Assembly (NCBI GenBank): GCA_038210655.1
Contig: JBBQWM010000031.1
Location: forward strand, 6,785 to 70,784
DNA: 64,000 nucleotides
DNA from: 54-19 sp038210655
Lineage (GTDB): Bacteria > Chloroflexota > Chloroflexia > Chloroheliales > Chloroheliaceae
Reading direction: 5' to 3'
How positions within the stretch are numbered: the stretch's first letter is position 1; each line of letters begins with the position of its first letter. The translations under genes and the position numbers were made by a program. Below the pieces are notes generated by a model that was not told the origin of the DNA, ran no database searches, and was given only the letters and a program-made list of their open reading frames with translations. Shown here in pieces: positions 1-8,623 of the stretch.

Positions 1-527
1 TTGAGATGTTTTTGCCTCCTCCTAAAAAAGAGGATTTGCGGCGCGAAAACATTGAAATTATTGAAGAAGTAGGCCCTTCGTTATTGGTCAATGATATAGT
101 ACTGATCTCCGGGGAAGTCACCCGTACCACCAATTTTGAAATCGGTTTGTCTTTCCATTACGCCAAAAAAGCCGGGCAGTGGGTACCCGACCCGTTTTTG
201 CCGGATGACCAGTGCGCCATCATAAACGTTCGAGACCGCGGGTTAGTCATTATAACCGGCTGCGGTCATTCCGGCATTATCAACATCATTCGCAATGCCC
301 AGGCTCTGACCGGGGTCGAAAAGATTTATGCTGTTATTGGCGGCTTTCACCTGCCGGGCGAAATGCACAACCCCGCTATAGCGCCGACCGTAGCCGCCCT
401 ACAGCAAATCGGCCCCCAATACCTTATGCCCGGTCATTGCACTGGCTGGTTTGCGATTCATCAAATTGCGACTGCCCTGCCCCAATCTTTTATTGCTAAC
501 AGTGTAGGGACTACTCTGGTGTTATAG
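1..527 (+). CDS. MBL-fold metallohydrolase, C-terminal part (cut by window edge)
   Basis: The reading frame is open at the left edge, so the N-terminus with the main HxHxDH metal motif lies outside the window. The visible part has GCGHSG, GGFHL and MPGHCTG, the late motifs of the MBL subfamily annotated as 7,8-dihydropterin-6-yl-methyl-4-(ribofuranosyl)aminobenzene phosphate synthase-like. These His and Cys residues are expected to complete the metal site. The family is known; the substrate here is not predictable. The Met at position 6 is internal, not a start. Confidence 0.75.
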   Translation, partial: EMFLPPPKKEDLRRENIEIIEEVGPSLLVNDIVLISGEVTRTTNFEIGLSFHYAKKAGQWVPDPFLPDDQCAIINVRDRGLVIITGCGHSGIINIIRNAQALTGVEKIYAVIGGFHLPGEMHNPAIAPTVAALQQIGPQYLMPGHCTGWFAIHQIATALPQSFIANSVGTTLVL

Positions 528-680
528 GTCAGGCAGGGCAAGCATTGCTTTAAAATTACCTGGTTCCAACGATGTCAGCCGCTTTGAGTTGGGTTAGACT
601 ACTAGCCGTAACCGAACAGCGATAGCGGATTACAAATTTATTTACAGCAATTTGCAAAGACGAAAGGATTAACTTCGATT

Positions 681-1103
681 ATGACTATGCTAGATAACAA
701 GGCGAGGGATCGCCAATTTCTTGAACAGGTTCTTAACCAGGGTAAAGTGGATTTGATTTTGGATTTTTACGCTTCTGAATCAGCTGAGCATATGTTGGAA
801 GATGCCCCGATGCTCCGGCGGGCTTTTCCTGATTTGCACTTCACTATTGAAGAGCAGCTTGCCGAGGGTGACAAGGTTATGACACGCTGGACGGCCAGGG
901 GTACCCATCTTGGAGAATTAGGAAGCTCTCAACATCCCGAAGCACCCAAAATCCCACCTACCGGAAACCAGGCGACTTGGGTAGGAGTTACCATTAGTCG
1001 GTGGGCCGATGGCAAAATTGTAGAACAGTGGATACAGCGTGACTTGATGAGTCTGATGCAACAACTCGGTGTAGTGCGGGGGCCTGGTCAGACCAATCGT
1101 TAA
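681..1103 (+). CDS. SnoaL-like ester cyclase / NTF2-fold protein
   Basis: A 140-residue protein of the usual SnoaL-like length. It has the pattern FPDLHFTIEEQLAEGDKV, then TRWTARGTHLGEL, then W-ADGKIVEQW, which is characteristic of this alpha+beta-barrel family (polyketide cyclase-like and ester cyclase). Members act on small hydrophobic substrates, but most, including this one, have no assigned reaction. GAAAGG at about 661-666 is a plausible ribosome site for either of two nearby ATGs (681 or 687). It lies between two MBL-fold genes on the same strand. Confidence 0.75.
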   Translation: MTMLDNKARDRQFLEQVLNQGKVDLILDFYASESAEHMLEDAPMLRRAFPDLHFTIEEQLAEGDKVMTRWTARGTHLGELGSSQHPEAPKIPPTGNQATWVGVTISRWADGKIVEQWIQRDLMSLMQQLGVVRGPGQTNR

Positions 1104-1136
1104 TTTTTTATTATCATTTTATTTATGGAGAAAACA

Positions 1137-1922
1137 ATGCGTTTGCATCACGAGATCGAACAAGGTATTCATTATTTCCCGGAGAGCGTAGAAATGCTGG
1201 GAGGGCCGATGCAGCTACAAATCAATTTTTTTGCAGTCGTTGGTAGCAAAAAAAGCATTCTGATTGATACTGGCATGGCTCGGCAGTCCGAAGAAAGCAT
1301 CGCCGCCCTTTCAAAAGTAATCGACCCGGCCAGTCTGGATTATATCTTCCTGAGCCATCTGGATGCCGAGCATATGGGTGGAGTCAAAGAGTTATTAAAG
1401 ATTGCTCCAAAGGCCCGCATAGTGGGCAATATGCCCGTATTCGGTCAGGGAACCACTATTCATCAATTTCCGCGCGAACGGTGTACGGTTGTGTTCCCCG
1501 GTGAGGAAATCGACCTGGGCGACCGCACTCTGCGGGTTCTAGATTCGTTGATTGAGGATGGTCATACAAGCTGGCTGCTGGATAGCTACAGCCACACTTT
1601 GTTCTCAAGCGACGCTTTTGGCTCGGTTCACCTCGGCCCAGTCAACTATTTTGCCGAAAATGTCCCGGCGGAAGCCTTTGTGCGTGGATTCGTGATGTGG
1701 CAGGCCATGAGCTTCAACATGCTGCCGAAGGTTGATGTTACACAGTTCCGGCAAGAAGTAGAAGCTATGCAAAATCTGGATATTCAACAGATTGCGTCGG
1801 TACACGGGCCAATCATTCGGCAGGAGGTGAAATCGGCCTTCGAGTTGCTAAATACGTTGCCTACTGCCGAATTGCCGCCCCCACCCCCGTTACCTGATTT
1901 CCTGCGAGTGTTTGCGGCCTAA
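1137..1922 (+). CDS. MBL-fold protein resembling the diiron domain of flavodiiron proteins
   Basis: 261 residues. I chose ATG 1137 rather than 1125 because GGAG (1127-1130) sits 6 nt before it. Motifs are LIDTG, LSHLDAEHMGG (H-x-D/E-x-E-H type), SSDAFG and SVHGPIIR. This set matches the oxygen/NO-reducing ODP domain of flavodiiron proteins more than classical hydrolases. The flavodoxin domain that usually follows is absent and the protein ends in a Pro-rich tail. It could reduce O2 or NO with a separate electron donor, or be a hydrolase; this is inference. Confidence 0.75.
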   Translation: MRLHHEIEQGIHYFPESVEMLGGPMQLQINFFAVVGSKKSILIDTGMARQSEESIAALSKVIDPASLDYIFLSHLDAEHMGGVKELLKIAPKARIVGNMPVFGQGTTIHQFPRERCTVVFPGEEIDLGDRTLRVLDSLIEDGHTSWLLDSYSHTLFSSDAFGSVHLGPVNYFAENVPAEAFVRGFVMWQAMSFNMLPKVDVTQFRQEVEAMQNLDIQQIASVHGPIIRQEVKSAFELLNTLPTAELPPPPPLPDFLRVFAA

Positions 1923-2095
1923 ACCAATCAGTCGCCATCTACTACAAAGCAGGGTTTAAGTCCGAATTTACTGGCATTTTTCAAGCGAGGGAGGTTTTGC
2001 TCGGCGGGCAGCCCTCTCCCGCTATTAGTCGAGCGTCATTAGATTTTCGAGTTTTTCGATTTGTAAGAATGATTAACTAAAATTGGAGGTATAAC

Positions 2096-2995
2096 TTGAA
2101 CAGATTACGAAATGGTTTTAGACGGTTTGGATTGGGGTTAGCTACATTGGTGCTATTAAGCACCGTTATGATAGCTTGTGGCGATAATACCGCGACCACT
2201 GCCCCTGCCGCTACTCTTACTACGGTTCCGCAAGTAACGACCAGCGCCCCGGTCACGACCGCCGCCCAACAAACTACAAGTTCGACAACCAGCCCTAGTC
2301 TGGCGACTCGGCCCGGCTACAGTGTGGGCGAAACCAAACGGTTAGGTGGTGGGTTGGTGCAGACCTGGGTTAAAGTGGATGCGGCTAACAAACCAACTGC
2401 GCTTGGCCTGACTTTAAGCGAGTCGGTCTTCCAGGATTTGTCTCCCTCGTCTGCCAGCCAATTACCTATGAACTTGCCTGCCCAGGCCACCACTACTGCC
2501 TTTACTCACATCAGTGTGGACTGGAACCCGCAAGGCCACGAACCGGCCGGTATCTATGACAAACCGCATTTTGATCTACATTTTTATGTGATAACGCCGG
2601 AAGAACGCAACTCTATTTTACCGAGCGGTGATGTAACAGCCTTGACGAAAAGCCCGCCCGCCGAAGCTATTCCGGCAGGCTATAATCTCCCCCCCGGCCC
2701 GGTCAGGGTCGTACCGGGTCAGGGGGTACATTGGTTCGATCTGAGTTCGCCAGAATTCCGAGGCCAGCTTTTCACTCAAACGATGATCTATGGTTTTGCT
2801 AATGCCAAGATTGATTTTATCGAGCCAATGATTACCAAAGCTTACCTGGAATCCAAGCCAGATTTTAGCAATGAGCTTAAGCTACCTACTTCCTATCCGA
2901 AAAGTGGGGTGGCTTACCCTACTCGTTACTCTATCAAATACGATGCAGCCAACAAAGAGTATTTGATTGCTCTGGAAGGTCTGACAATGCGTTAA
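2096..2995 (+). CDS. Lipoprotein, DUF5602/TTHB210-like
   Basis: Starts with TTG, supported by GGAGGT at 2085-2090. An N-terminal hydrophobic segment ends in a lipobox (VMIAC) followed by a Thr/Ala-rich linker of about 50 residues, so the protein should be anchored outside the cytoplasmic membrane. The folded part contains DWNPQGHEP and HFDLHFY, motifs I associate with the TTHB210-like/DUF5602 family; function unknown. The His and Asp pairs could bind metal, which is a guess. Confidence 0.65.
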   Translation: MNRLRNGFRRFGLGLATLVLLSTVMIACGDNTATTAPAATLTTVPQVTTSAPVTTAAQQTTSSTTSPSLATRPGYSVGETKRLGGGLVQTWVKVDAANKPTALGLTLSESVFQDLSPSSASQLPMNLPAQATTTAFTHISVDWNPQGHEPAGIYDKPHFDLHFYVITPEERNSILPSGDVTALTKSPPAEAIPAGYNLPPGPVRVVPGQGVHWFDLSSPEFRGQLFTQTMIYGFANAKIDFIEPMITKAYLESKPDFSNELKLPTSYPKSGVAYPTRYSIKYDAANKEYLIALEGLTMR

Positions 2996-3018
2996 CTCAC
3001 GACCAGGCCCTACTTGTT

Positions 3019-3076
3019 AGGCTTGACCGCAGTAGAGCGGAGACTCGCGAGTCTCCGCTCTACTGCGGTCAAGCCT
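3019..3076. repeat. Perfect 58-bp palindrome
   Basis: Two 29-bp arms meet at 3047/3048 with no spacer (centre ACTCGCGAGT). It lies 23 bp after the lipoprotein stop and about 40 bp before the next gene. As RNA it would form a very stable hairpin, but no T-run follows, so it is more likely a REP-like element than a plain terminator. Confidence 0.85.
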
Positions 3077-3115
3077 GCAATCTAAAAATATGCGTGCGAT
3101 GAAAGGTAAAGCGTT

Positions 3116-3388
3116 ATGAACTATTTTAACTGGCAAAAAATACACAAACAAGCCACAACTCGTCAAGTCAAACTGAACTACTCAGTGCCTCCCCAGGCCC
3201 TGTACGACCCAACCTTATTTATGGAAATTATCCATATCCGGGCCTGGGCTGAACTCAATTCGTTCTGCTTACGCGAGGAACTTGAAAAGCTCCAAAAGCT
3301 GGCCCAGCAATATGATAATGGTGAGCGGTTGCCCGACACTTTCTACCTGACTCAATTGGGAGGCATAAAACAAGATGGAAATAGTTAA
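3116..3388 (+). CDS. Small protein of unknown function
   Basis: 90 residues with AAAGG at 3102-3106 as ribosome site. I do not recognise a family. The C-terminal half (about residues 38-72) is a charged predicted helix. Its stop codon overlaps the start of a 46-residue coiled-coil ORF, which itself overlaps the cyclic-nucleotide-binding gene. The three are therefore probably co-translated and may act together. Confidence 0.55.
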   Translation: MNYFNWQKIHKQATTRQVKLNYSVPPQALYDPTLFMEIIHIRAWAELNSFCLREELEKLQKLAQQYDNGERLPDTFYLTQLGGIKQDGNS

Positions 3389-3515
3389 CTCTGAGTTGGG
3401 AGAATTAAAGCTCGACATCGAGCGGCTCCAGCAAGAATTGACCATAATAAAAACTAAACTGGAAGGGCTAAACGCTTGGAAGGAATTAAACCATGAGGAC
3501 TATGAATTTTTTTAA
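3375..3515 (+). CDS. 46-residue predicted coiled-coil microprotein
   Basis: Begins ATG GAA ATA GTT inside the end of the preceding gene and ends TAA at 3513-3515, 23 nt inside the following gene. Leu/Ile residues at about 8, 11, 15, 18, 22, 25, 29 and 32 give a heptad-like coiled coil. The overlaps at both ends and the continuous amphipathic pattern argue for a real gene. No strong ribosome site was seen, so translational coupling would be needed. Confidence 0.4.
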   Translation: MEIVNSELGELKLDIERLQQELTIIKTKLEGLNAWKELNHEDYEFF

Positions 3516-3876
3516 GAACAACCAGCGCTATGAAACTGTGCCAGCCGGAAAAACCATTTTCCGCCGGGGTGAACTAGGTCAGACGATGTATGTAGTCCTG
3601 GAGGGTCAGGTAGATATTGTGCTAAACGGTACTTTGCTTGAAACGGTCGCTGCTGGTGGTATTTTAGGTGAGATGGCAATGATTAGCCAAACGCCGCGCA
3701 GTGCAACCGCAATAGCTTTGACTGATTGTAAATTAGTTCCAGTTGAAAAGGAGCAATTCAAGTCTCTGCTTGAGCAAACCCCCTACTTTGCTCAGACAAT
3801 TCTGACCATAATGGTGGAAAGATTACGCCGTATGGATGATTTTTTGGTTGCTAATAGCGAGGTGGGCAGCTATTAA
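3493..3876 (+). CDS. Cyclic-nucleotide-binding (CRP-type sensor) domain protein
   Basis: 127 residues that are essentially one cNMP-binding beta-roll: AGKTIFRRGELGQTMYVV, then GEMAMISQTPRSATAIAL matching the phosphate-binding cassette (GE...PRSATA). There is no helix-turn-helix after it, so it is a stand-alone sensor rather than a CRP transcription factor. GGAAGGA at 3478-3484 supports ATG 3493. It may pass a nucleotide signal to the two small upstream partners. Confidence 0.8.
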   Translation: MRTMNFFKNNQRYETVPAGKTIFRRGELGQTMYVVLEGQVDIVLNGTLLETVAAGGILGEMAMISQTPRSATAIALTDCKLVPVEKEQFKSLLEQTPYFAQTILTIMVERLRRMDDFLVANSEVGSY

Positions 3877-3937
3877 AACTGGCCCGCGCAGTAGGAAAAC
3901 CTAATTTAACCGCTAACTTAGATTAAGAGGTGAACAA

Positions 3938-4537
3938 ATGTTTGAACGTAAGATGAAGGGTTTAGTCCTTGTAGCATTCAGCTTATTGCTGCTTGCGATA
4001 CTAACGGCCTGTGGAGATGAAACTCCTAATTCAGCCAGTACTAATGCTAATCCGGCGGCTTCTACGGTTGTCTCTGGTACAACCAAGTCGAAGGTTGCCA
4101 AGGGAGGGACGACTGGTTCGCAGATCGTCAACGGGGCGAGTTGTCCTTTCTTCACTCAGGAGGATTTTACTTCTGTTTTTGGAACATCACCGGCCCAACA
4201 GCAGTTCTCGGATGAGGCTATAAGTTTACGTTGCCATTATGAAAACGACAATTCCTCTTCTAAATTGTACATCCTTACGGTAGACAAACTTAAAGAAGAG
4301 CGAACTCAGCCACAATTCCAGAGTGATAAAGTCCGAAATCAAGAACTGGCAGGCGCTCAAATAGAAGATATTGCCGGGTTGGGTGATGCGGCCTATCGCT
4401 ATGCTTCTGATATAGTTTATGTACTAAAAGGCAAGACGGTATTCCAGTTTACCTTTACGAGTAACGTTGGCCTCTCTGAGGCGGAAAAGTTAAACAAGTT
4501 TAAGGCGATTGCTCAAAAAGTATTAAAGCACATTTAA
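3938..4537 (+). CDS. Lipoprotein, DUF3558-like
   Basis: 199 residues. Signal sequence with lipobox (AILTAC), Ser/Thr-rich linker, then a domain starting CPFF with a conserved-looking second Cys in LRCHYEN, GLGDAAY and a C-terminal helix. This layout resembles DUF3558-type secreted lipoproteins, whose role is unknown. AAGAGGTG just upstream is a good ribosome site. A disulfide between the two domain cysteines is plausible. Confidence 0.6.
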   Translation: MFERKMKGLVLVAFSLLLLAILTACGDETPNSASTNANPAASTVVSGTTKSKVAKGGTTGSQIVNGASCPFFTQEDFTSVFGTSPAQQQFSDEAISLRCHYENDNSSSKLYILTVDKLKEERTQPQFQSDKVRNQELAGAQIEDIAGLGDAAYRYASDIVYVLKGKTVFQFTFTSNVGLSEAEKLNKFKAIAQKVLKHI

Positions 4538-4592
4538 GCTCTTTACACTTGCCCTAGAGCAATTGGTCATAAAGCTTCCGATAGGAGTCAGA

Positions 4593-5330
4593 ATGAGTAA
4601 AGCAGACCCAACTTTTTTTGATGAAGAGTCGGTTTTTACCACCTATAACAGCCATCGTCAAAACCCGCATAATCCCAACGATACGCTGGAAGCACCTATA
4701 ATGACCGAATTGGTGGGTTCGGTCGAAGGTCTTGATGTACTAGATATTGGTTGTGGAAATGCAAGTTACGGTCGTGAGTTGCTAGAAAAAGGTTGTAAGA
4801 GTTACCTGGGTATTGAAGGCTCTCGAAAGATGATAGAAGCGGCTAAAACAACCCTAGCTGGCACAAAAGGCCGTGCGATATATACTAGAGTTGAAGCCTG
4901 GCATTATCCGCTCAATTCATTTGATCTGATCGTATCCAGACTGGTTCTTCATTACCTTGAGGATATTGATACCGCTTTTTCACAGTTTTTCGAGGCTCTA
5001 AAACCAAATGGTCGGTTGGTATTTTCGGTAGAACATCCCGTAATTACCAGCCATAATAGTTTGCTATCGGGAGAAAGGCGGACTAACTGGACAGTAGACA
5101 ATTATTTTGCAACAGGTCGGCGTACAGTAAGTTGGCTCGATAGTGAAGTGTTTAAGTACCACCGTACCGTCGAAGACTATTTTCTGGGTTTGCAAAAGGC
5201 CGGGTTTTTAGTCGAAAGCCTGCGCGAGTCACGCCCAGACAAAACCAACTTTTCAAGCCAGACCGAATATGAGCGGCGTATTCGCATTCCCCTATTTCTT
5301 TTTCTGACCGCTAGAAAGCAGGAGATTTAA
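4593..5330 (+). CDS. Class I SAM-dependent methyltransferase
   Basis: 245 residues from ATG 4593, preceded by AGGAG (4583-4587). Motif I is LDIGCGNASYGREL (SAM-binding glycine loop), with the acidic GIEGS strand, FDLIVSRLVLHYLED as motif IV region and a C-terminal substrate-binding extension. The substrate is unknown. The stop is 2 nt before the next start, so the gene is coupled to the injection-system-motif protein that follows. Confidence 0.85.
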   Translation: MSKADPTFFDEESVFTTYNSHRQNPHNPNDTLEAPIMTELVGSVEGLDVLDIGCGNASYGRELLEKGCKSYLGIEGSRKMIEAAKTTLAGTKGRAIYTRVEAWHYPLNSFDLIVSRLVLHYLEDIDTAFSQFFEALKPNGRLVFSVEHPVITSHNSLLSGERRTNWTVDNYFATGRRTVSWLDSEVFKYHRTVEDYFLGLQKAGFLVESLRESRPDKTNFSSQTEYERRIRIPLFLFLTARKQEI

Positions 5331-5332
5331 CC

Positions 5333-6277
5333 ATGAACCAAAAAGTACTAAAGTCAAAATCCGAAACCTTATTTCCCTCAAAGACTGAGAACCTAGAATT
5401 GCCCTCATCAAGCCATGAAGGTGGAGTATTGCCTCCCCTGAGCAGTGTCGGTAGTGCCTTGAGAGATAAAAATATGGCTCAGGCTCAACGAGTGGCGCTA
5501 GTACAACAGGCCGGACAGCGTTATGGCAACCGGCAGGTGCAGCGCCTATTAGCCCCGGCTTCTCCAAATTTGGTCAGCCGGGAGATCGAAGATCAGTTTA
5601 AACCAGCCGGGGAATTTAGCCTGGAAAAAAAGTTAAAAACACCTAAACCGCTTAAAGTAAGGTCAAAAGATGTGGTGGTTACAGAGCGTGGGGATTATCC
5701 CACTTCGACTGACTCCACTACGGTGATGGCGATGCGGTCGTTAGACCCGGCAAATTCGATCCAGCGCTCCGATGACGACAAAGGTGGGCCGGGCGCAGAA
5801 GCAACCGCCAGCTATTCGAGCGATAGCCAATGGTCGTTGGAGCTTGAGGGCCACTACGAAAATCTTTTGCTAAAACATTTGATTGACCCGAAAAAATATG
5901 GCCTCCATCTTGATTTGGTGCTTAGCCCCAAGTTTAGTTTTTCAGCCGAGAAGTTGCAAAACTCCGAACGTGAGGTTTCATTTGAAAATGGGGCTACCCT
6001 TCTCAAAACCAGTTGGATGTCTTTCTGGGAGCAGCAGGTTTCACTTGAATTATCGGCCTTTGCCAAACATACTCTTTTGCCGGAACTCAATACCCAGGCT
6101 GGTGGGAAAGCCGAATATACCATCGATCTTTTGAAAAAGAAATTTGGCGACAAAGAGTTAACTCTCGACCTGAAACTAGGAGCCGCCGGAGGCTGGACGA
6201 GCCATACCGAGGATACCAAGAAACCGGGCAAGTTTTTTGAAACCGAAGGAGCGTTTGAACTAAAATTTAGCTTCTAA
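5333..6277 (+). CDS. Protein with an eCIS/DUF4157-type N-terminal motif; rest unknown
   Basis: 314 residues; AGGAGA at 5320-5325. About residues 45-70 contain QQAGQRYGNRQVQRLL, closely like the QRxxGNRxVQRLL segment seen at the N-termini of DUF4157 proteins and other cargo of extracellular contractile injection systems. The DUF4157 HExxH metalloprotease motif itself is absent. The C-terminal 170 residues alternate hydrophobic and polar residues in a beta-rich pattern ending in F-x-F, like a barrel or lipid-facing sheet. A cargo role is inference; no sheath, tube or baseplate genes are in this window. Confidence 0.55.
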   Translation: MNQKVLKSKSETLFPSKTENLELPSSSHEGGVLPPLSSVGSALRDKNMAQAQRVALVQQAGQRYGNRQVQRLLAPASPNLVSREIEDQFKPAGEFSLEKKLKTPKPLKVRSKDVVVTERGDYPTSTDSTTVMAMRSLDPANSIQRSDDDKGGPGAEATASYSSDSQWSLELEGHYENLLLKHLIDPKKYGLHLDLVLSPKFSFSAEKLQNSEREVSFENGATLLKTSWMSFWEQQVSLELSAFAKHTLLPELNTQAGGKAEYTIDLLKKKFGDKELTLDLKLGAAGGWTSHTEDTKKPGKFFETEGAFELKFSF

Positions 6278-6284
6278 ACTGTTT

Positions 6285-6338
6285 ATAGATCATTTCCACC
6301 GGCTAGGGTTGGGCCACTACCCGCTGGAAATGATCTAT
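6285..6338. terminator. Hairpin terminator between convergent genes
   Basis: 14-bp arms ATAGATCATTTCCA and TGGAAATGATCTAT enclose a 26-nt loop with a smaller GGGT/ACCC stem. It sits between the plus-strand gene ending at 6277 and the minus-strand transketolase ending at 6416, so it could serve both. Confidence 0.6.
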
Positions 6339-6415
6339 CAGATCATCGGAAAATGAGATAAGTAGTTGAGCCGGTTTTTAGAACCAAGTTTTTACACCTG
6401 CTCCCAAAAAGTTCT

Positions 6416-7312
6416 CTAACGCTTTAGAGCCTGCTCGATTTGCCGTCGAATGTTTGCTACCGTAAAACTGGCTATTTCGTCGAGTTGGGCGACCGTTCCG
6501 TAAGTATGTAACATCTGGTGAGGCAGCCCAATTGAAGTTAGCTGGACTGGTTGCCCCGGTAGAGCCATTATAACATCCGAGGCTAAAGCTCCGGCATAGT
6601 AGGGTTCGACCAATATTACCTTACCGCCGGTATAAGTCTGGCGCAAAGTAAGATCGTCGAAGGGTGCAACCGTAGTACAATATAATATCGTTAGATCCAT
6701 ATCATCAACGGCTGCCAAAACCTGTTCCAAAGCTGGCCCAACTGCTATCACAGTAGCCTGGCTACCAATACGTAAAACGCTTAATTTGCCAAAGCTAACC
6801 GACTGACTAATGGCATTGGTGGTGGTACTCAAACGATAATAAGTCGGCGCACCATTGGCGTAACTTGTCCGGAACAAGTTGTCAAATTCCTCCCCTGTAC
6901 CCGGTACGACAATTTGCATAGTGGGCAGGCTCTTTAGTACCATTACATCCCCCGGCGCTTGATGGGTGGCCCCTTCGGTACTGTAGTCGTAGGAAGCTCC
7001 AATACTGATAAAATTGCCGCCTAGCTGTTGGTAGCAAAAATCTACTTTAAGCTGTTCAAAAGCGCGTTCTACCAGAAAAGGTGCAATGGTATGAGCGACC
7101 GGGATAAACCCTTCTAAGGACATACCGGCGGCCACCCCAATCATGGTTTGTTCCATAATTCCAACATTAACGGCCCGGTCGGGATAGTGTTCAAAAACCT
7201 GAATCAAAGCCGCCACACTTATATCAGCCAACACTAGCGCCAGGCGTTCATCTTCCTTAAACAAAGCAGTGAGGGTTTCGATCATCTGGGTACGCATCAC
7301 AATTTGGCTCAT
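6416..7312 (-). CDS. Transketolase, C-terminal subunit
   Basis: 298 residues covering the pyrimidine-binding and C-terminal domains of transketolase. MEQTMIGVAAGMSLEGF carries the catalytic Glu that activates thiamine diphosphate, followed by AFEQLKVDFCYQ and a C-terminal transketolase-C domain. The TPP-binding half is the gene just upstream (2-nt gap), so the two together make a split transketolase of the kind found in archaea and many bacteria. DXP synthase-type and sugar-specific homologues share this layout, so the exact sugar is uncertain. Confidence 0.85.
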   Translation of the reverse strand: MSQIVMRTQMIETLTALFKEDERLALVLADISVAALIQVFEHYPDRAVNVGIMEQTMIGVAAGMSLEGFIPVAHTIAPFLVERAFEQLKVDFCYQQLGGNFISIGASYDYSTEGATHQAPGDVMVLKSLPTMQIVVPGTGEEFDNLFRTSYANGAPTYYRLSTTTNAISQSVSFGKLSVLRIGSQATVIAVGPALEQVLAAVDDMDLTILYCTTVAPFDDLTLRQTYTGGKVILVEPYYAGALASDVIMALPGQPVQLTSIGLPHQMLHTYGTVAQLDEIASFTVANIRRQIEQALKR

Positions 7313-7314
7313 CT

Positions 7315-7995
7315 CTAGTTTCCCTCATTTTTAATTTTGGCAATAATTGCGGTTGGTCGGGTAGCATCCTTTTGGATCAAAGCCCGGTAAATCTCCGAGT
7401 GGTCTCGTCCGTTCACGGTCTGGGCGGCCCAATTAAAGGCCGAAAATTTATGGTCAAGCTCACCCAGACTACGCGAACTAGAATAGTTGTTTATTACAAT
7501 ACAAGTCAGGTTGGTAAGTTGTAGGTTCCCCGCTAGTAAAATAGCTTCCCAAATACTACCTTCGCTACATTCCCCATCCCCGACCAACACATAGACCTGG
7601 CTTTGGCTATTTTTAGCCCGTAGCGCCTGGGCTACTCCAATTGCTACTGGTAAACCGTGACCGAGAGAACCGGTCGAAAGTTCCACCCCCGGAACCAACA
7701 ACCGATCAGGATGAGTACCTAGAAAACTATCGGCTTTGGCAAAGGTAGTAAGCGTTTCGGCAGGGAAAAACCCTTTGTCGGCTAGAACCGCGTATAAGCC
7801 AAGTGGCCCGTGACCTTTGCTTAAAATAAAGCGGTCACGCTCTGCTGAACGAGGCTTAGCCGGGTCGAAGCGCAAAACCTGGTCATATAGAACCCACAAA
7901 ACATCAAGGGTTGAAAAGGCGCTGGCATCGTGCTTTTCATCACCGGTAGCAAGCGCTATAAGCTCGTGAAGGTGAGTTAGCACCGGGGTAGTCAT
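7315..7995 (-). CDS. Transketolase, N-terminal (TPP-binding) subunit
   Basis: 226 residues with SKGHG, the STGSLGHGLPVAIG segment and the TPP/Mg motif GDGECSEGSIWEA. AGGAGA precedes ATG 7995. It is the partner of the downstream C-terminal subunit. It is somewhat shorter than the 260-280 residues usual for this half; the missing part is at the N-terminus, where the start seems well defined. Role: two-carbon transfer in the non-oxidative pentose phosphate route. Confidence 0.85.
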   Translation of the reverse strand: MTTPVLTHLHELIALATGDEKHDASAFSTLDVLWVLYDQVLRFDPAKPRSAERDRFILSKGHGPLGLYAVLADKGFFPAETLTTFAKADSFLGTHPDRLLVPGVELSTGSLGHGLPVAIGVAQALRAKNSQSQVYVLVGDGECSEGSIWEAILLAGNLQLTNLTCIVINNYSSSRSLGELDHKFSAFNWAAQTVNGRDHSEIYRALIQKDATRPTAIIAKIKNEGN

Positions 7996-8157
7996 AATTT
8001 TCTCCTATTGTGTGATTTTGGGTTTGTTTATAAAGTGCAAAATGGACGCGACCTTAGTATAAGTCCAGTAGCAAAATTTAACTACTACCAAACGACCAGC
8101 AATAGACCTGTACTAACGTACAGTTGGGGCTTGATAATCTAAGTAAAATGCAAGTGG

Positions 8158-8586
8158 TTACTTGCCCGCAACTCCTACTCCAAGTGTGTAGACTAAGTTG
8201 CCGCCGGTTGTGCCAACCAAGTATAGCAAGCCAAAAGCGACTAATCCCACGACTAAATAATACCAGCGACCTCCCAACTCTATCTTGCGTCGCAGGCTCA
8301 ACCCACGCCAGAGTGCCAGGCCCAGCAAAAAAGCTAATGTTAGCAGGCCAAGCTGTTCGTGCTGGGTAATACTTGAAATCTGGGGTGAGTCTTCGTAAGG
8401 GAAATGGGCGATGATGCCGGTTACTACCGTTGGCACTGCCGCCAGTGCCGCCAGCAACAAAGCGATCCAGCCAAATTGTCGCAACCCCGGCCAGCGAAAG
8501 GCCGCCAGATCCATAAAAAGACTGGTGGTAAACAGGGCAATCGGAAAGTGTAACAGGATCGGGTGCAGGTGGTTCAAATCTAGCAT
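8158..8586 (-). CDS. DUF2231 membrane protein
   Basis: 142 residues, about four transmembrane helices. It has HPILLHFPIALF at the N-terminus and TTGGNLVYTLGVGV at the C-terminus, the signature ends of DUF2231. The conserved histidines in the first helix suggest haem or metal contact in the family, but no function is established. GAGGAG lies about 9 nt before ATG 8586. It stands alone between the transketolase genes and a miniature element. Confidence 0.8.
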   Translation of the reverse strand: MLDLNHLHPILLHFPIALFTTSLFMDLAAFRWPGLRQFGWIALLLAALAAVPTVVTGIIAHFPYEDSPQISSITQHEQLGLLTLAFLLGLALWRGLSLRRKIELGGRWYYLVVGLVAFGLLYLVGTTGGNLVYTLGVGVAGK

Positions 8587-8623
8587 CTCCTAAAACTCCT
8601 CAGTTTAATTATGACTATTGTTT

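Noticed and set aside
5333..6277. Full DUF4157 metalloprotease
   Set aside because: The HExxH motif is absent; only the N-terminal motif is shared.
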